Shown here piece by piece: positions 11,331 to 23,128 of a stretch of 64,000 nucleotides of DNA (its first letter is position 1; every line of letters starts with the position of its first letter). Both the position numbers and the translations under genes were made by a program. The notes beneath the pieces are model-generated. The model saw only the letters and a program-made list of their open reading frames with translations. It ran no database searches and was not told the DNA's origin. The stretch comes from Dendrolimus kikuchii (lineage: Eukaryota > Arthropoda > Insecta > Lepidoptera > Lasiocampidae): the NCBI GenBank assembly GCA_019925095.2, contig CM034409.1:6575001-6639000 (forward strand). The letters are read 5' to 3'.

Positions 11331-12059
11331 AAATCTACGTTTTACCGGGTTTATGCGCAGTATTTTTATTTGATTTCAATTCCGACGTTTTGACCACTTG
11401 GAAATAAATATATTCTTTCTTTCTTTTACTATTCAGTAGCCGTGATCACACAAGACAAAGTTATCAAGTGTCAATGACTACTACTAAAATTATTGTTCAG
11501 CCTAACGCAACTTGTTCGTTTTAATTATTTGATTTTAATTTTTATTTACTCCATGGAAGCCTAATATTATAAATGCGAATGTCAGTTTGTTTGTTTATTA
11601 CTTTGTGATGCGCAGCAGACCGTCACTTAATTTTGCATGTTGTCAGGTGTCAGAAATATAAGGACATAGGGAACTTTTCATCCAGAAAAAAGTGCTGTTC
11701 TCGAGGGATAGCCGAATAACGCCAAAAAGATGACGCCACCGTTACAATTGACTAACAAATATATCGTCATGGTAATGAAAATGACAAGGCCGCAATTTTT
11801 ATCTGTTGCTCTCATGCTTAGTACCACCTTCGCTAGATGGCGTTGCTAGTATTTTGAATTAAAAATTACGTTTAATGGTTCTAAGAATTCTAAAATGCCC
11901 ACTTCGTTACATACGTTTATTATAATTTTTTTGTATAACGCCGAGAAATGCATTGCCGCACTTTATCCGAGTTCGGGAGAAGGAAGGAGAGCAGAATCTA
12001 GTATACAAGAAATGAGCCTGTTCCTTTTAACCAGCAGAGGAGAAATAAAGAAAGACACT
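11331..12059. other. Non-coding sequence
   Basis: The sequence is AT-rich and contains a short 'tataaatgcgaatgtcagtttg' style repeat end near 11565. No gene was recognised. Confidence 0.4.
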
Positions 12060-12135
12060 GCTGGCTCGGTCACATAGAACGGATAGGAGAGGATCGGAGT
12101 TTCAGAAAAGGATACTTAGAACGACCAGTCGGTCG
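12060..12135 (+). pseudogene. Short fragment of RTE-like LINE family 2, C-terminal region
   Basis: 'ctggctcggtcacatagaac' and 'gaacgaccagtcggtcggcg' encode remnants of WLGHIERI..GRPVGRR. The same protein segment is seen intact at 28855-29262. Confidence 0.55.
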
Positions 12136-12409
12136 GCGGATGCATTTGCGCATACCCCTGAGCCCAGGGAGGTCACCGAGGAGTATGTTGAACTCCCGAC
12201 GGTAGACACACAAGCTTCTGATGATAGAAGGAGTTGCAAGCACCGACCGCCAGACTACCCTCTAAAACTTCCAGCGTCCCTCCGCATCATGATGAGGTGC
12301 CACGGGACCGTCACCATGAGTATGACTGCAGTGACGCCTTGCTACAAGCCCAAAAAGAGAGGTGTCCTAAGTTTTTAAAGTGGTTGTACCATGCTGGAAC
12401 CTACCTGGA

Positions 12410-12730
12410 TTACAGATCTTAGAGCCGGCACGAACGGTGTGATATTATGCAGAATATCAGCGGGACACGGTTAGCCTTGTGCTATCCTGTTTCGTGCGAT
12501 GAGTGAAAATTCCGATAGCCCACTTTCTCCTCCCCTATCCCATCACTTCTATCCCATTCCTCTTGTCTGGTTCTTCTTTCTCATCCTCCCTATTACCTCC
12601 TCTTTATCCCAAACTAATAGCTGGCAATGTGTCCGCTTCGCTCCTGGTGTCGCCAACGTCTCTAGGCGAAGGTAACCACTTTCCATGAGCTGGGTCGTCT
12701 GCCTGTTTGCCAGCTTCGAAATAAAAAAAA
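12410..12730 (+). mobile_element. Type II retroposon sharing the family A tail
   Basis: The body ('gatgagtgaaaattccgata', 'cccactttctcctccc') differs from SINE-like family A, but the last 80 bp ('gtaaccactttccatgagc', 'cgtctgcctgtttgccagc', polyA) are homologous to its tail. Similar bodies occur at 22250-22420 and 60490-60718. It may be the 3' part of the LINE that supplies the shared tail. Confidence 0.5.
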
Positions 12731-12779
12731 ATGTCGCTGGACTGAGCTTCAAGCCCACAACCGGTAAGACACTGTGCAG

Positions 12780-13140
12780 GACAGAGGAAAGTGTCGTGCT
12801 CTCCTTTCGGAGGCAAAAACCCACTTTGGGTCGCTAAGTCAAAGGAGTCAGTTTTAAGCAGCAAGTATCAGAGAGAGCAGAGAGCAGCAGAGACGCAGCG
12901 TGAGGAAAGCATATATGGGGGCGGCTGATAGGTCGGCGTCCGGTCGGCCGTTCCAAATATCACTGTAAAAACAGAGTGGAGGCTGACGTAGCTCCGACAG
13001 AGCTACGAACCACTAATTGGCAAGAATATGAGCAGAACAGAGAAAAATGGCATGCTCTAGTTTCGGAGGCCAAGACCCACTTTGGGTCGCTGGACCAACG
13101 GAGTGAGTAAGTAAGAGTAAGTAAGCAAGTATCAGAACAA
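12780..13140 (+). pseudogene. Two joined 3' ends of RTE-like LINE family 2
   Basis: A first copy of the terminal block (gaggcaaaaacccactttgg) ends near 12880. A second, longer copy follows from 'gcgtgaggaaagcatatatg' to the tail gtaagtaagagtaagtaag. The deduced protein resembles 28855-29262 (GRPVGRR, EAKTHFGSL) but contains stops. Simple tetramer tails and a very short 3' UTR fit an RTE-like element. Confidence 0.6.
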
Positions 13141-13532
13141 AAAACTAGAAGCAAATAAACAAAATCCTTAATTGCATGAGGCGGGATTTATTAGCATTTT
13201 GTTTTGTTGGTCCATTTTTGAAGTAAACGGCTTGCTCCAGTTTTTAAGTTAATGAAGGAAGCGGGAAGCAGGTGTTGCGCTGAGTGTTTTTTAATAAAAC
13301 AGCTTTCAGTTAATTGCTTTTTAGGGTTCCATAGCCATTTTAGCAAAAAATCACTTTCAAAATCCTTATGAAATCGTCAGGTGTGGGTTTTTTTAAAGTG
13401 AAAACTTCTTTAGGCATTTTATTTTGTGGGTTCAGCTATGTAACGCTGGATCGGGTAAGTTCGGGTGAAGTCGGCTCGAGTCGACTAAGAGAGCGAGTTA
13501 GATAGAGTCAACACGTCACTGCTATTACTCGC
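13141..13532. other. Non-coding sequence
   Basis: No gene was recognised. The right end is the target of the Jockey insertion. Confidence 0.4.
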
Positions 13533-13543
13533 TCGGCGAGCGT

Positions 13544-14982
13544 CCTTTCCCGCGATCTGGAAGGAAGCAGATGTCATCGGTATTCACAAGCCGGGAAAAC
13601 CGGCTAATAAACCGTCCAGCTACCGTCCAATCAGCCTACTGAGCGCACTCAGCAAGCTTTACGAGAGGGTCATCCTCTCTCGACTTAGAGATTTTGCCTT
13701 CAGCAAACATCTAATACCCGATGAGCAATTTGGCTTCCGTGCCAGACACTCATGCGTCCAACAGGTGCACCGCATCACGGAGCACATATTATCTCACTTT
13801 GCCCATCGCCCCCGCCCTATAGGAACAGCGGCACTGTTTCTAGACGTAGCAAAAGCCTTCGACAAGGTCTGGCACAACGGCTTGATTTACAAGCTGTACC
13901 AGTTCGGTATGCCAGACAGACTCGTGCTCATCTTGCGAGACTTCCTCCTAGGTCGTAGCTTCCGTTTTCGAGTGGAGGGAACGCGCTCGTCCCCTCACCC
14001 ACTCACAGCCGGTGTACCGCAGGGCTCGGCTCTGTCGCCACTACTCTTCACGCTGTACACCAGCGACATCCCAAAAACTCCAGATGTGGAGTTGGCCCTC
14101 TTTGCGGATGACACCGCACTCTATACATCAGATAAAAACCGACAAATGGCTTGCGTCCGGCTGCAGGCAGCTGTCACAGAGCTAGGCGAATGGTTTCGCA
14201 AATGGAGGATAGAGGTAAACCCGGAGAAAAGCGCAGCAATGTTCTTTTCCCCGGGCACGCTTCGCTCCCCCAAACGCGCTAGCCTTCGCCTAAAAACCAT
14301 TTCGCTCTATGACCAACAAATCCCCTGGGCAAAGTACACCAAATATCTTGGTGTCACCCTAGATCGGAACTTGCGCTTCAACGAGCATATCACTATAGTC
14401 CGAAATAGAGCGCGATTTGTGATGGGTCGTTTAGCACCCATGATAGACAAACGAAGCAAAATGTCCCTCAGACACAAGCTTACTCTGTATAAAACATGCA
14501 TCCTCCCGATCATGACATACGCGAGTGTGGTATTCGGCCATGTCAAGCCTGCCCTTTTAGATAAACTGCAAATCGTGCAGAATAAATTCATGCGCAGAGC
14601 CGTCGGTGCTCCCCTCTATATGCGTAACGTCGACCTCCACCGCGATCTGGAGCTTCCCTCCATCAAAAACTACATTACGTCGCTCTCGCGTAAGTATTTC
14701 GATCTCGCGCCGCACCATCGAAATCCGCTCGTCGTGTCCGCGTCCGATTATAAGCCTCGTCGAAAGGCTCTTGTGCGACGACCGCGTAACGTCCTGACGG
14801 ACAGAGTCGACGTTATTACGAAACGGCTGGCCCGGATCAGTCCGCCCACGGTTAGAACAGTAGGCTGGCAGGCACCGACAGACAGACACAGACGGCGGCG
14901 TCTGAGACGCCGCCAATCAAGATCTCTCCACGTCCCCGCGAGGGACGCTAGGAGACATAGCTCACCCCACAGGATAGACTAG
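13544..14982 (+). pseudogene. Jockey ORF2 reverse transcriptase, N-terminally truncated
   Basis: The frame is open from the truncation point to TAG at 14980-14982. It begins FPAIWKEADVIGIHKPGK (RT motif 1), then SSYRPISLLSALSK, GFRARHSC, LDVAKAFDKVWH (motif A), GVPQGSALSPLLF (motif B) and FADDTAL (catalytic motif, FADD). The thumb follows (KYLGVTLDRNL, LPIMTYASVVFG) and a basic C-terminus rich in Arg. No frameshift is visible. The endonuclease and ORF1 are missing, so the copy cannot move by itself. Confidence 0.85.
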
Positions 14983-15360
14983 GCGTGTTGCTGGGAAGTT
15001 TCTTTCGCCGTTTCTTCTCTCCCAGCCATAACACGTTGCGAAACGGCAGTAAGATAGCGTAAGCCACCGCAAACCACCGATCCCGGCCCGCCGTGATCCT
15101 TCCCTTCGGGCTTTATATTACTCGTCGCCCGTTCTCAATTAGTATTTTGTGTCGCCCTATGGTGGGCATCATTAAATTCATTCCCCATTCATGGCAACAG
15201 TCCAGCCGAGGTAAAACTCCTTAGGGAGCTCCCTCGAGCAAGTTGCCCCCCCGGGCTCGAGCGCCTTCGCTTCGCGAAGGCACTCGCCCCAAACACCCCG
15301 GTAAAGTTGTAAGGTCTTCGGACCAACAACATAAAGTCAAGTCCAATAAAAAAAAAAAAA
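13544..15360 (+). mobile_element. Jockey-clade LINE, 5'-truncated, with target-site duplication
   Basis: An exact 11-bp duplication, tcggcgagcgt, flanks the insertion at 13533-13543 and 15361-15371, and the right end is a clean run of 13 A. The element enters inside the reverse transcriptase and continues through a 3' UTR of about 380 bp that is GC-richer than the host DNA. The intact frame, exact duplication and clean polyA point to a recent insertion. Confidence 0.88.
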
Positions 15361-15569
15361 TCGGCGAGCGTTACTCTTCTTGATGAAGTTTTCACTTCTG
15401 TCGTGTGGTTTTAAGTATAAATTATTATTTTTTTGTATGTCAATTTTCTCGAAAACTACGGGATGTTTATGAACAAAATTTACTAGGATTCATGGAGGTA
15501 CTACATATATGTAAATCAAGAATCAAGTGTACTTTCTATTCTATTTCATCTAAACCTTAAAACATCGAT

Positions 15570-15870
15570 ACTATAACCAGCGAAGCGAAACTTTCGCGTT
15601 GATATAACTACGTATCTATGTTGTAAATTGCAATGGTGGCGGCGGCACTCAAAAAAAACCGCGAAGATGGCGTCTAATTTTTGGCTATATTCGTCAATCC
15701 CACGGAAACGAAGTCACTTATCAATATATAAAGTATCCTAAGTGTTGACTTGGGATATAAACTAGATCTGCGTCAAATTTTATTTAAATCCGTCCAGTAG
15801 TTTTCACGTGATGCTCTAACGAACGAACAGAAAAAAATCTAAAATTTGCACTTTTCGGATCTGCTAGCCC
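15570..15870. repeat. Dispersed repeat remnant
   Basis: Blocks such as 'aaatccgtccagtagttttc' and 'cacgtgatgctctaacgaac' recur in altered form at 20640-20900. No coding content was seen. Confidence 0.35.
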
Positions 15871-16264
15871 AAGCTAGCCAGACTTTCTTTTTTATGAATT
15901 CGTTGCACAAATTCGACACCCGCAAATTTATTATGTTATACATAGATTATATATAAATTATATAACATTAAGTGGAATTTAATTCAACTTAGTACAATAT
16001 TTATGATTAATGTTCAGAATTACATGCAACTGAACAAAGTCTATTAATTAAAATTTTCGGTGAAGTGTCTTCTGATTGATGCATAGTGAAGGTGATAAAC
16101 ACCCAATGTTTATACAATTTTTCTAACGAACCATAAAACTTATAAGTATATTTTCACGATTTACAATGTATTATTTATTTAACATAAAAATATTGGAATA
16201 AAAAAATACCAAAATTGGAGGTAGTAAAATATTCCGTAACGTAAATATTATAAAAGTCGATACT
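15871..16264. other. AT-rich sequence
   Basis: No gene was seen. On the minus strand this would be the 3' flank of the reading frame at 16265-16474 and contains AATAAA-type motifs. Confidence 0.35.
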
Positions 16265-16474
16265 TTAAGCTTCCTCTCGGTCCGATTTAGTGCTGTCAAA
16301 TGGAAAGAGTATGGGAGCATATTCTCGAAACCATTCGAATTTCTTGTCAACGGGGTCTAGGATTCCGATATGCACAGGTGAAATTGAAGACGTACGTGCT
16401 AGTTCACGAACTATAAGGCATAAGTAACCGACCACAGTGTTTTTCACGTAGTGGTTTTCAAGCATAATCGTCAC
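16265..16474 (-). CDS. Hypothetical reading frame, possible terminal exon
   Basis: The 69-codon frame has balanced amino-acid use (for example SPVHIGILDPVDKKFEWF and FDSTKSDREEA) and no repeat similarity elsewhere in the window. A possible acceptor (caatgtgtag) lies just upstream, and AATAAA-type signals lie in the AT-rich 3' flank. I do not recognise the protein. No upstream exon on the minus strand could be identified, so it could be a terminal exon, a retrocopy fragment or a chance frame. Confidence 0.3.
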   Translation of the reverse strand: MTIMLENHYVKNTVVGYLCLIVRELARTSSISPVHIGILDPVDKKFEWFREYAPILFPFDSTKSDREEA

Positions 16475-17104
16475 TACTACACATTGAAATTACCGCCTTT
16501 AAAGCATCGAATTTACTTCCATTCGTTGGCCGGATGAATGCCTCGTACACAACGTTCAATCATTAGTTTATTAATAATTCCGAATTACCTCGTCTCTTTT
16601 GCAAATAATTATAAATTTAATTCGTTAAACTTATTCTCTTACATAATAAATAATCCCTACAAATTAATGAGATCCTTACGTCAATTTTATTCTGTCCTAA
16701 CATGGCTGTATGAACTTTGTACCCTAGTCCCTTTATCTGTCACACCTGTCAAATCGACGTTGGTTTCGGACAGTAGATTTTTCTAAACACCGCGTTTACG
16801 TGAAGTGAAATGAAAAAAGTGATTAGAATAAAATCGAACACCTTCTTATTATTGGCGCTTCAGATGTCACGGAATAAACCGTGACGTGAACCGGTAGTTG
16901 TCGCAGGTCACTGCCTCTTTTGCAGCAGCAATAGTGGCGGTTGTTGTAGAGGCTGCAAGTGTCAAGTCGTGGCCACTGCCGTAGCGCGTAACCGCTGGCG
17001 GCTACACGTGAATAGCGAGTCCCTACAAATATATGAAAAAGCATATAAACTATATATCGCTAGCCACCGCTGGCTGTGATCGGTGCTTGACTATAATAAA
17101 TATA
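16475..17104. other. Non-coding sequence
   Basis: The right half (16850-17060) is locally GC-richer, with short palindromic pieces such as 'agccaccgctggct'. No gene was recognised. Confidence 0.35.
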
Positions 17105-17440
17105 CAATAGAACCTCTTAAAGTCGAACTTCGATAAATCAAAGACTTCCCAAATTTGAAAAGAAATTGTGTTTCCATCCCTTCAACCCTAAAACCTCCGT
17201 TGCTGCTCCGAAATCTGAACCTTTTATAAGTCGAAATAGTAACTATAACCAAATTCGGTACTTATTTTCCCTGCATAACTCGAAAAAATAAATTATATCT
17301 CGAACATGGCAATATTTGATTTTATAACCTTTACAACTCTACAAGTCTTATGTTTCCTTACAAAATTCGCTTAAGTCGAAAACTCTATAACTCGATTTTT
17401 TTGGCGTCTACCTTCACTTCGACTTAAAGAGGTTCTACTG
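17105..17440. mobile_element. pogo/Tc1-like MITE
   Basis: The ends are inverted repeats: caatagaacctcttaaagtc on the left and, read inward from the right, cagtagaacctctttaagtc, both followed by gaa. TA dinucleotides flank both ends (17103-17104, 17441-17442). The interior repeats the 'agtcgaa' theme and has no coding region. TA target sites and CAGT-type ends with internal 'cgaaataactcg' motifs fit the pogo/Tigger group of Tc1-mariner. Confidence 0.72.
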
Positions 17441-18480
17441 TATCTATAAAGAAAACAAATTAACAATAAGTGACATGTACGGCGATACTCCCTGTTTTTA
17501 AATGTTTTGACATTTTACTACATCGTATAGACCACATTTTGGCATAAACAGATGCACACGGACGGACATGACGAAAATATGTGCTCGTGTAGATGTCACG
17601 ATTGACACGCCGCCACTGTGCTGTTATTCTGTCAATTTCTGTGTATTCGACCGTTGTCCTCTCTCCCATACCGCCGTCTCATCGTTAAGTGTACGGCGTG
17701 AGTGGCAAAGCGTCCAGCGGGGCGACTGTCCAACTGAACGGCCTGGGTGCACGATCAGTGTTCATCGTTCAAAAACTAGTTTAAACCTGTACGCGACGCC
17801 CCGTTCCACGCACATCTCGGCTAGGACTAGGGACACTCGTTAGCGTTTAGATTCATTTAAATTAGTTTATCTACGGTCTCAGAGCACGCCCGAACCGAGC
17901 GTGCAACGGAAGGGGACGTGCAGCGTTCCTATACACGACGCGTCGCTCAACGCAAAGCCCGCTGGAGCCGCCGCGCCAACCGGCCGCCACTAGGGACACC
18001 CGCTAACGTTTCAATGTATTTGAAACGAACGCTGCACGCTCGAATAGAATGGCACTCAGGCCATACGCTTATACCCAGCTTCATAGCGGAAGTACGGCGA
18101 CGGCGAGGTGGCCGTGTCGTGTACACGCGCGTTAAAGAATTATTTTTGTAAAAATTACTGCATAAGATCTCATATAAAAACTTATATGTATCTGCCTAGA
18201 AATGTCTTGCAATCGGAACAAAATGATTAATTTAGCCGATTTTTTTACTAAAATCTCGATTCTCAAATATTATTCAAGAGTTTAAGAATAGGCACCCAAG
18301 CGCATTGCATTCCGGCCACCATTAAACAGATTAAGTCTGGGAAAACAAGGAAGTGGAAAAAACTTTTTTTTTTTTCGTTTTAAACTAAAAGTCGAGTAAC
18401 TAGATTTGTTGAGTGCACTAGTACTTGTAAGTTATGACTAACATTTCTTCGGACATTTATCATCGTTGTAAAACTATTTA
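17441..18480. other. GC-richer non-coding stretch
   Basis: Positions 17560-18130 are GC-rich, with long but low-quality open frames. Part resembles 21440-21600 ('gtgtagatg.cac' and 'cgccgc.ctg.gct'), so it is probably an old dispersed repeat. I find no credible gene. Confidence 0.35.
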
Positions 18481-18540
18481 ATAACTAGCATTTGCCCGCG
18501 ACTTTGTCCACGTTGGACAGGTAACAAAAATTGCAGTAAC

Positions 18541-18850
18541 TTTTTTATTTTTTATTGCAGTAGTTCAGCGGACAGGCAGACGGCGCACTTGATGGAAAGC
18601 GGTTACCATTTCCTATGGATATTTGCAACACCAAAGGTGCTACAAATGCGCTGCTGCTCTCCTAAGCGAGACTGGAACCTGGTCACTAATGCCGAAACAC
18701 AACTCAAGGTTGTTATGGCGACATACTTTAGACCAGGGGTGGTAGCCATCTAGTCGGGCAAATGCCCTACCACCTGGTTGTGTTGTCCCCTCTTACCACA
18801 GGCCGCCCAGCCGCAGGAAATTGTATTCTTTCTCCGTTCCTGCACAGATA
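18541..18850 (-). mobile_element. SINE-like family A copy
   Basis: Full-length, inverted. The poly-T side is at 18541-18556; the unit ends at 'ctttctccgttcctgcac'. Identity to the other copies is high. Confidence 0.68.
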
Positions 18851-19610
18851 AAAATGTTGCTAAATACATAATCAAAAGTTATTTTCAGCAGGGTAGTAGA
18901 TTTTCAAGTATGGAAATACATAAATCCCGGAAATTACCATGAAACCTCGGGGTTTATAATGTCAATAAAGGCATACACAATCACAATTTTTTTTTACTAA
19001 AGATTTTGTCTATAAGTGAAAACTTCGCATTGAAATGAAATAACATTTTTTTTCAACCCGGCCCTTTTAAAGTTTTCCCAAGAAAATTCCCATAAGACTC
19101 TCGGGATATAAAGTACCGCAGATTTTAAGTCCGGGAACTTACTATCGATGAGCGAAAACCGCATCGAAATCGGCTCTGTAGTTTTTACGTGAATCCCAAA
19201 CAAACAGACAAACTCAAAAATTTAAGAAACAAATAACTACACTTTTACAATTTTATAATATTATGGATGTAAAAGATAGGAATGACAGTCGCCCAGTATA
19301 TATGTAGTATATAGTGGGCCACTGCCCGAGTGTCTGACTGTATAGTATAGTAACTCTGGAAAACTTATAATTTCTACATAGCTACATAGACGGAGGATAG
19401 AGATGGAATAGTATAAACGTTTTTTAAAACTAAGAGCTAATTTTTCAATCGGCAGGTAAAAGTTATTTATAGGAATACAACATCAAAAATTAAAAAACAC
19501 ATTTCCGTAAATAACATAGATGAATTATAATATTCCACTTCCATATTCAGTCGGGTTATACTTTATTTGGTGGATAAATCAAATTTTAAACAATAATACT
19601 TACAATTTTT
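18851..19610. other. Non-coding sequence with repeat remnants
   Basis: Includes 'tcgaaatcggctctgtagtt' near 19163, typical of worn retroposon-related repeats. No gene. Confidence 0.35.
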
Positions 19611-19620
19611 TTTTTTTTTT

Positions 19621-19735
19621 TGCAAAGCTGGCTAACTAGCAGACGGCCCACCTATTGGAAAATGGTTAACGTTGCCGATGTTTGCACCACTAGGAGTGAA
19701 GCCAACGCTTTGCCAGCTGGCAGCTGGCAGAATAG
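19621..19735 (-). repeat. Type II retroposon tail
   Basis: Poly-T followed by 'gcaaagctggctaac' and 'cagacggcccaccta' is the inverted tail shared with SINE-like family A. It abuts the R1-type fragment. Confidence 0.5.
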
Positions 19736-20300
19736 TTTTTTGCTCCCGGCCGTGGCACGCGCCACGATCGGGAGCCCTACCGGATGGAACGCCTTTTCCT
19801 CCTTCTGCATGACAGTCATGCTTGCAAAGGAGGAGGCAAAGCGGGAACGTGAGCGGATATTCTTGCTCCACTCCGACAAAGGAGGCCGTGACGACGCCGG
19901 AGAGCGGCTTTCGACCTTCGGCCGCTGTGAGCTCCCTTGGGGATAGGGTTCTCATCCGCCGTTATGCCATGAGATCGGGGCACGCCGGGTTCCGCGAGCG
20001 TCCACCTCTCCTCCCGTGGGGGTGTCACAAACCTCCTTACGCACTAAAGACATTATGGCCATGTGTGGATGTAGCTTTAGAGGCGGCCGCCTGCCAAGGC
20101 ACGCGAAGTTGGTCGAGCTTCCGCTTCACCGTAGCCCAGGTATGAGGCGTACGAAGAAACACCAAGGGGTTTTGTCGGTATCCCTGACTGTGGCGTGGCA
20201 AAAGCACTTTTAGTACTGACTAGAGGTACTAGTGCTACCCCGACCTGGCGGATCCCACACCGACCACGGCATTCCCTCAATCGAATTTTCCCTCTCTAAT
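19736..20300 (+). mobile_element. R1-clade LINE 3' end with ORF2 C-terminus
   Basis: The frame to 19946 reads LLPAVARATIGSPTGWNAF and then SSFCMTVMLAKEEAKRERE, the same C-terminal helix as in the copy at 7951-8253. A GC-rich 3' UTR of about 350 bp follows and ends 'ctctctaataaaaaat'. The 3' UTR holds an inverted pair near 20190-20245 ('aaaagcacttttagtactg' and 'actagtgctacc'). Confidence 0.65.
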
Positions 20301-21896
20301 AAAAAATAGGAATGCTTTAAAGAGGATGAGATAGGCAAGAGAGAAGCGGGCCATTGCAACTCTCATTCATCGTACGAAAAACAGCATTCTTCTTCAATGC
20401 TAATAATGCCTTGTATTTTACGAACAACCCTTTAGAAGTCTGCTGAGTTGTAACATAATTATATATATTTACAAGAACACCCGACTCTAGACGCTTCTTC
20501 GCAATATTTACTAGACAATAAATCCTTTGTCTCGCTTGTTCAATAGACCGAAGTTAAAATCATAAGGGACGAATAGGCCAGGGATGTAACCTAACTAGAC
20601 GCGATGGAAACCATCCACTACATATTTGGTTAGTAATGTGTCATTTTATTGTTGACTAACATCTGCCAGCGAAACTTTGTCCATGACGCCAAGACAACGA
20701 CGTACTCATTACGAAATTGCAGCGGCAACAATAATGAAACGCGAATGTAGCGCCACATCATATACTGTATTCATCTATGCTACGAAAGTGACGTAATCTA
20801 TCGAGGTAAAAGTATTTTATGTATTGATCCGGAATAAAAGCTAGTTCTGTATCGAGTTTTATTTAAACTTGTTCAGTAGTTGTCACGTGGTGCTGTAATA
20901 GATATACAAAAGGCACTCTAAGTGCGTTTTACTGTCTGTACAACGAGAAGTGTTCTGATGAGCTGTTTGATTTGGTGCCTACGAGTCAGCGCAGACAGAA
21001 CGGAACCCAGCGGAGAGGATTTTATTGATGCACTTGAAAATAAACTTTAAAATTATTACAATAAAGTGCATAAATGCTTGAACCTGACAAACGCATCCTC
21101 GAAGATACGCGGGAATGCCCGCGCGGCGTCGAGTCGATCCCCGCGTCGTACGCGTAATTTCAGTGTTATCACTGTTTGCCAGTTTAGTAGTAGTTTGTTG
21201 TTTATTTAACTAACCAATTTTTAATTACTTTCCTCATATGCGAAATGAAAAGCAGAATGCTTACACTGTCATCGCTCGTGTAATAATATACTATTAAAAT
21301 AATGTTTACAAATATACATTTACACATTTTTAGGAAACAGAGAGAAGAGCTTGGTGCCAAAAACTATTATTTTAAAATTAGTTATTATACTGACACTTTA
21401 CTGTCGTAGTATTTTATTATTCTTGATCTTTATGGTCTAAGCATTTGCGCTTGTGTAGATGGCACACATAACAACCTTTCACCACACCGCCGCTGCGCTT
21501 CTGTTCTGTAAATAATGTATATACCGCGAACAGTGTTCGGCCACAAGGCCGACTCACCGCTAACGTCCATTTGACAGCGAAAGTGCGGGACAGCCGGTTG
21601 TGCGGTAGTGGCCACCTAGTTTACTTCGTAAAGGGCCGAGGTTCAATTTCCGACAGATTAAAAGTTTAACAGACGGTACCACTGATCTGATACTTACCAA
21701 TGACTCTTCCAAATAAACCTATATCCGTGATGTTAGTGAAACAAGAGCCAGTCCCGTAGACATTATCGGTACCCGGTGGAATGAAAATTGTTGTGAAAAT
21801 TCACTGTGATTTTCATACAAACGCTCTTCAATCTTGATATTAGAGAACGATATGACAGTTACAATGAATGAACAATATGTATCTTCTTAATCCTTC
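20301..21896. other. Non-coding sequence
   Basis: Contains repeat remnants at 20640-20900 and a possible tRNA-like B box ('gaggttcaatttcc') near 21640. No gene was found. Confidence 0.35.
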
Positions 21897-22185
21897 CTAT
21901 TCCTGAAATAAATAGGTTCGACTATGACCACGATCACGCCCAAATTCGGACGATGATACGGTCAAAGATGGAGCATGCTTACCTTGATAGTACCTATTCA
22001 CACGAGACTTGAAGATACCCGGATTGTACTTTTCGGGAAACACGGACTCTGGTAGTGCATTCCACAACTCTGCCGTACGTAGAAGGAACGGGGAGGTGAA
22101 AAGTTTCGTTCGCACTGGTGGCCCCTGTAAAAAGATAGCATAGACCAGAGCGCCTTATGGTCCGAAGATGGAACACTCTCCGAGA
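21897..22185 (-). pseudogene. CR1-like LINE ORF2 C-terminus
   Basis: The minus-strand frames contain FHLRTIRRSGL, a frameshift, then TKLFTSPFLLRTAELWNALP and FKSRVNRYYQGKHAPS. The pattern R-T-A-x-L-W-N-x-L-P is typical of the C-terminal end of CR1/Jockey-group reverse transcriptases. A related copy is at 47640-48003. Confidence 0.6.
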
Positions 22186-22249
22186 TAATAAAAAAACTGA
22201 TAGACTAGCAACTTGACGTCGATGCTCTAGGATTTGAAGCCTTGATCTG

Positions 22250-22420
22250 AGCTACTCGTGTTTTGTGCGATGAGTAAGAGTTCTGATAGCCTACTTCCTT
22301 CTCGCCCTATCCTATTTTCTCCTACTCCAATCTTATATCCCACCCTTTCTATGCCATTCCTCTTGTCTGAGCCCTTTTTCTTTTATTTTTTGTCCAGGAG
22401 CCAGCTGAATAATTCGCAGA
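22250..22420 (+). repeat. Type II retroposon body fragment
   Basis: 'gtgcgatgagtaagagttct' and 'ttctatgccattcctcttgt' match the body at 12490-12570. The shared tail is missing here. Confidence 0.45.
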
Positions 22421-22884
22421 TGGCTGTTTCAGCGACACTGGGCTTAGTGGGCTTCTGGAATCCGTGAGAACGGCGTTCAGCCCAGGAGTAGCGCGCTCGA
22501 GATGGCACCTCCTGTGAGGTTTGACCTCGGTTCGATCGCTGTGGGGAGGATGACTCTGTCGGTTGTGCCGTAACAGACTGACAGACAAATTATGCAAATG
22601 GGGACGATTCGTCGACTCTGCTGGCGGAACCGATCCTATTCTATCTGTCTCTCTCTTTCTCATCGCTCTATATCCTCTTTATCCCATACTAAAGGCTGTT
22701 AACGCGTTAGCTCACTCCTGGGGCCCAATTCGTCAAAATCTTCGGAAACTATCGTTTCTCTATAGATTACATTACATTTAAACACTATGCTCATACTATA
22801 TAACAACTCTATCTCTAGAGCTGGAAATGATTTGAAGTTTTTCGTAAATACTTCAAATTTCGTGTTTTAAAGCTTGGTTTGGTT

Positions 22885-23128
22885 ATTTTTTTTATATTTC
22901 AGGAGTTCAGCAGACAGGCAGACGGCCCACTTGATAGAAAGCTGTTACCGTCGCCTATGGACATTTGCAACATCAAAGGTGCTACAAATGCGCTGCTGCT
23001 CTCTTAAGGGAAACTGGTACCTGATCACTAATGCCGGAACACAACTCAAGGTTGTTATGGCGATATACTTTAGATCAGGGGTGGTAGCCATCCAGTCGGG
23101 CAAATGCCCTAGCACCTGGCATATGGTT
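22885..23128 (-). mobile_element. SINE-like family A copy, truncated
   Basis: Inverted. It runs from the poly-T side at 22885 to 'gcaaatgccctagcacctgg' and lacks the 5' third of the unit. Confidence 0.6.

Noticed and set aside
17568..18151. Candidate genes in the GC-rich stretch
   Set aside because: The frames are Arg/Thr/Ser/Cys-rich with no domain or splice logic, and part of the DNA resembles a repeat at 21440.
21600..21660. Second tRNA-derived SINE
   Set aside because: Only a weak B-box-like 'gaggttcaatttcc'; no convincing A box, tail or duplication.
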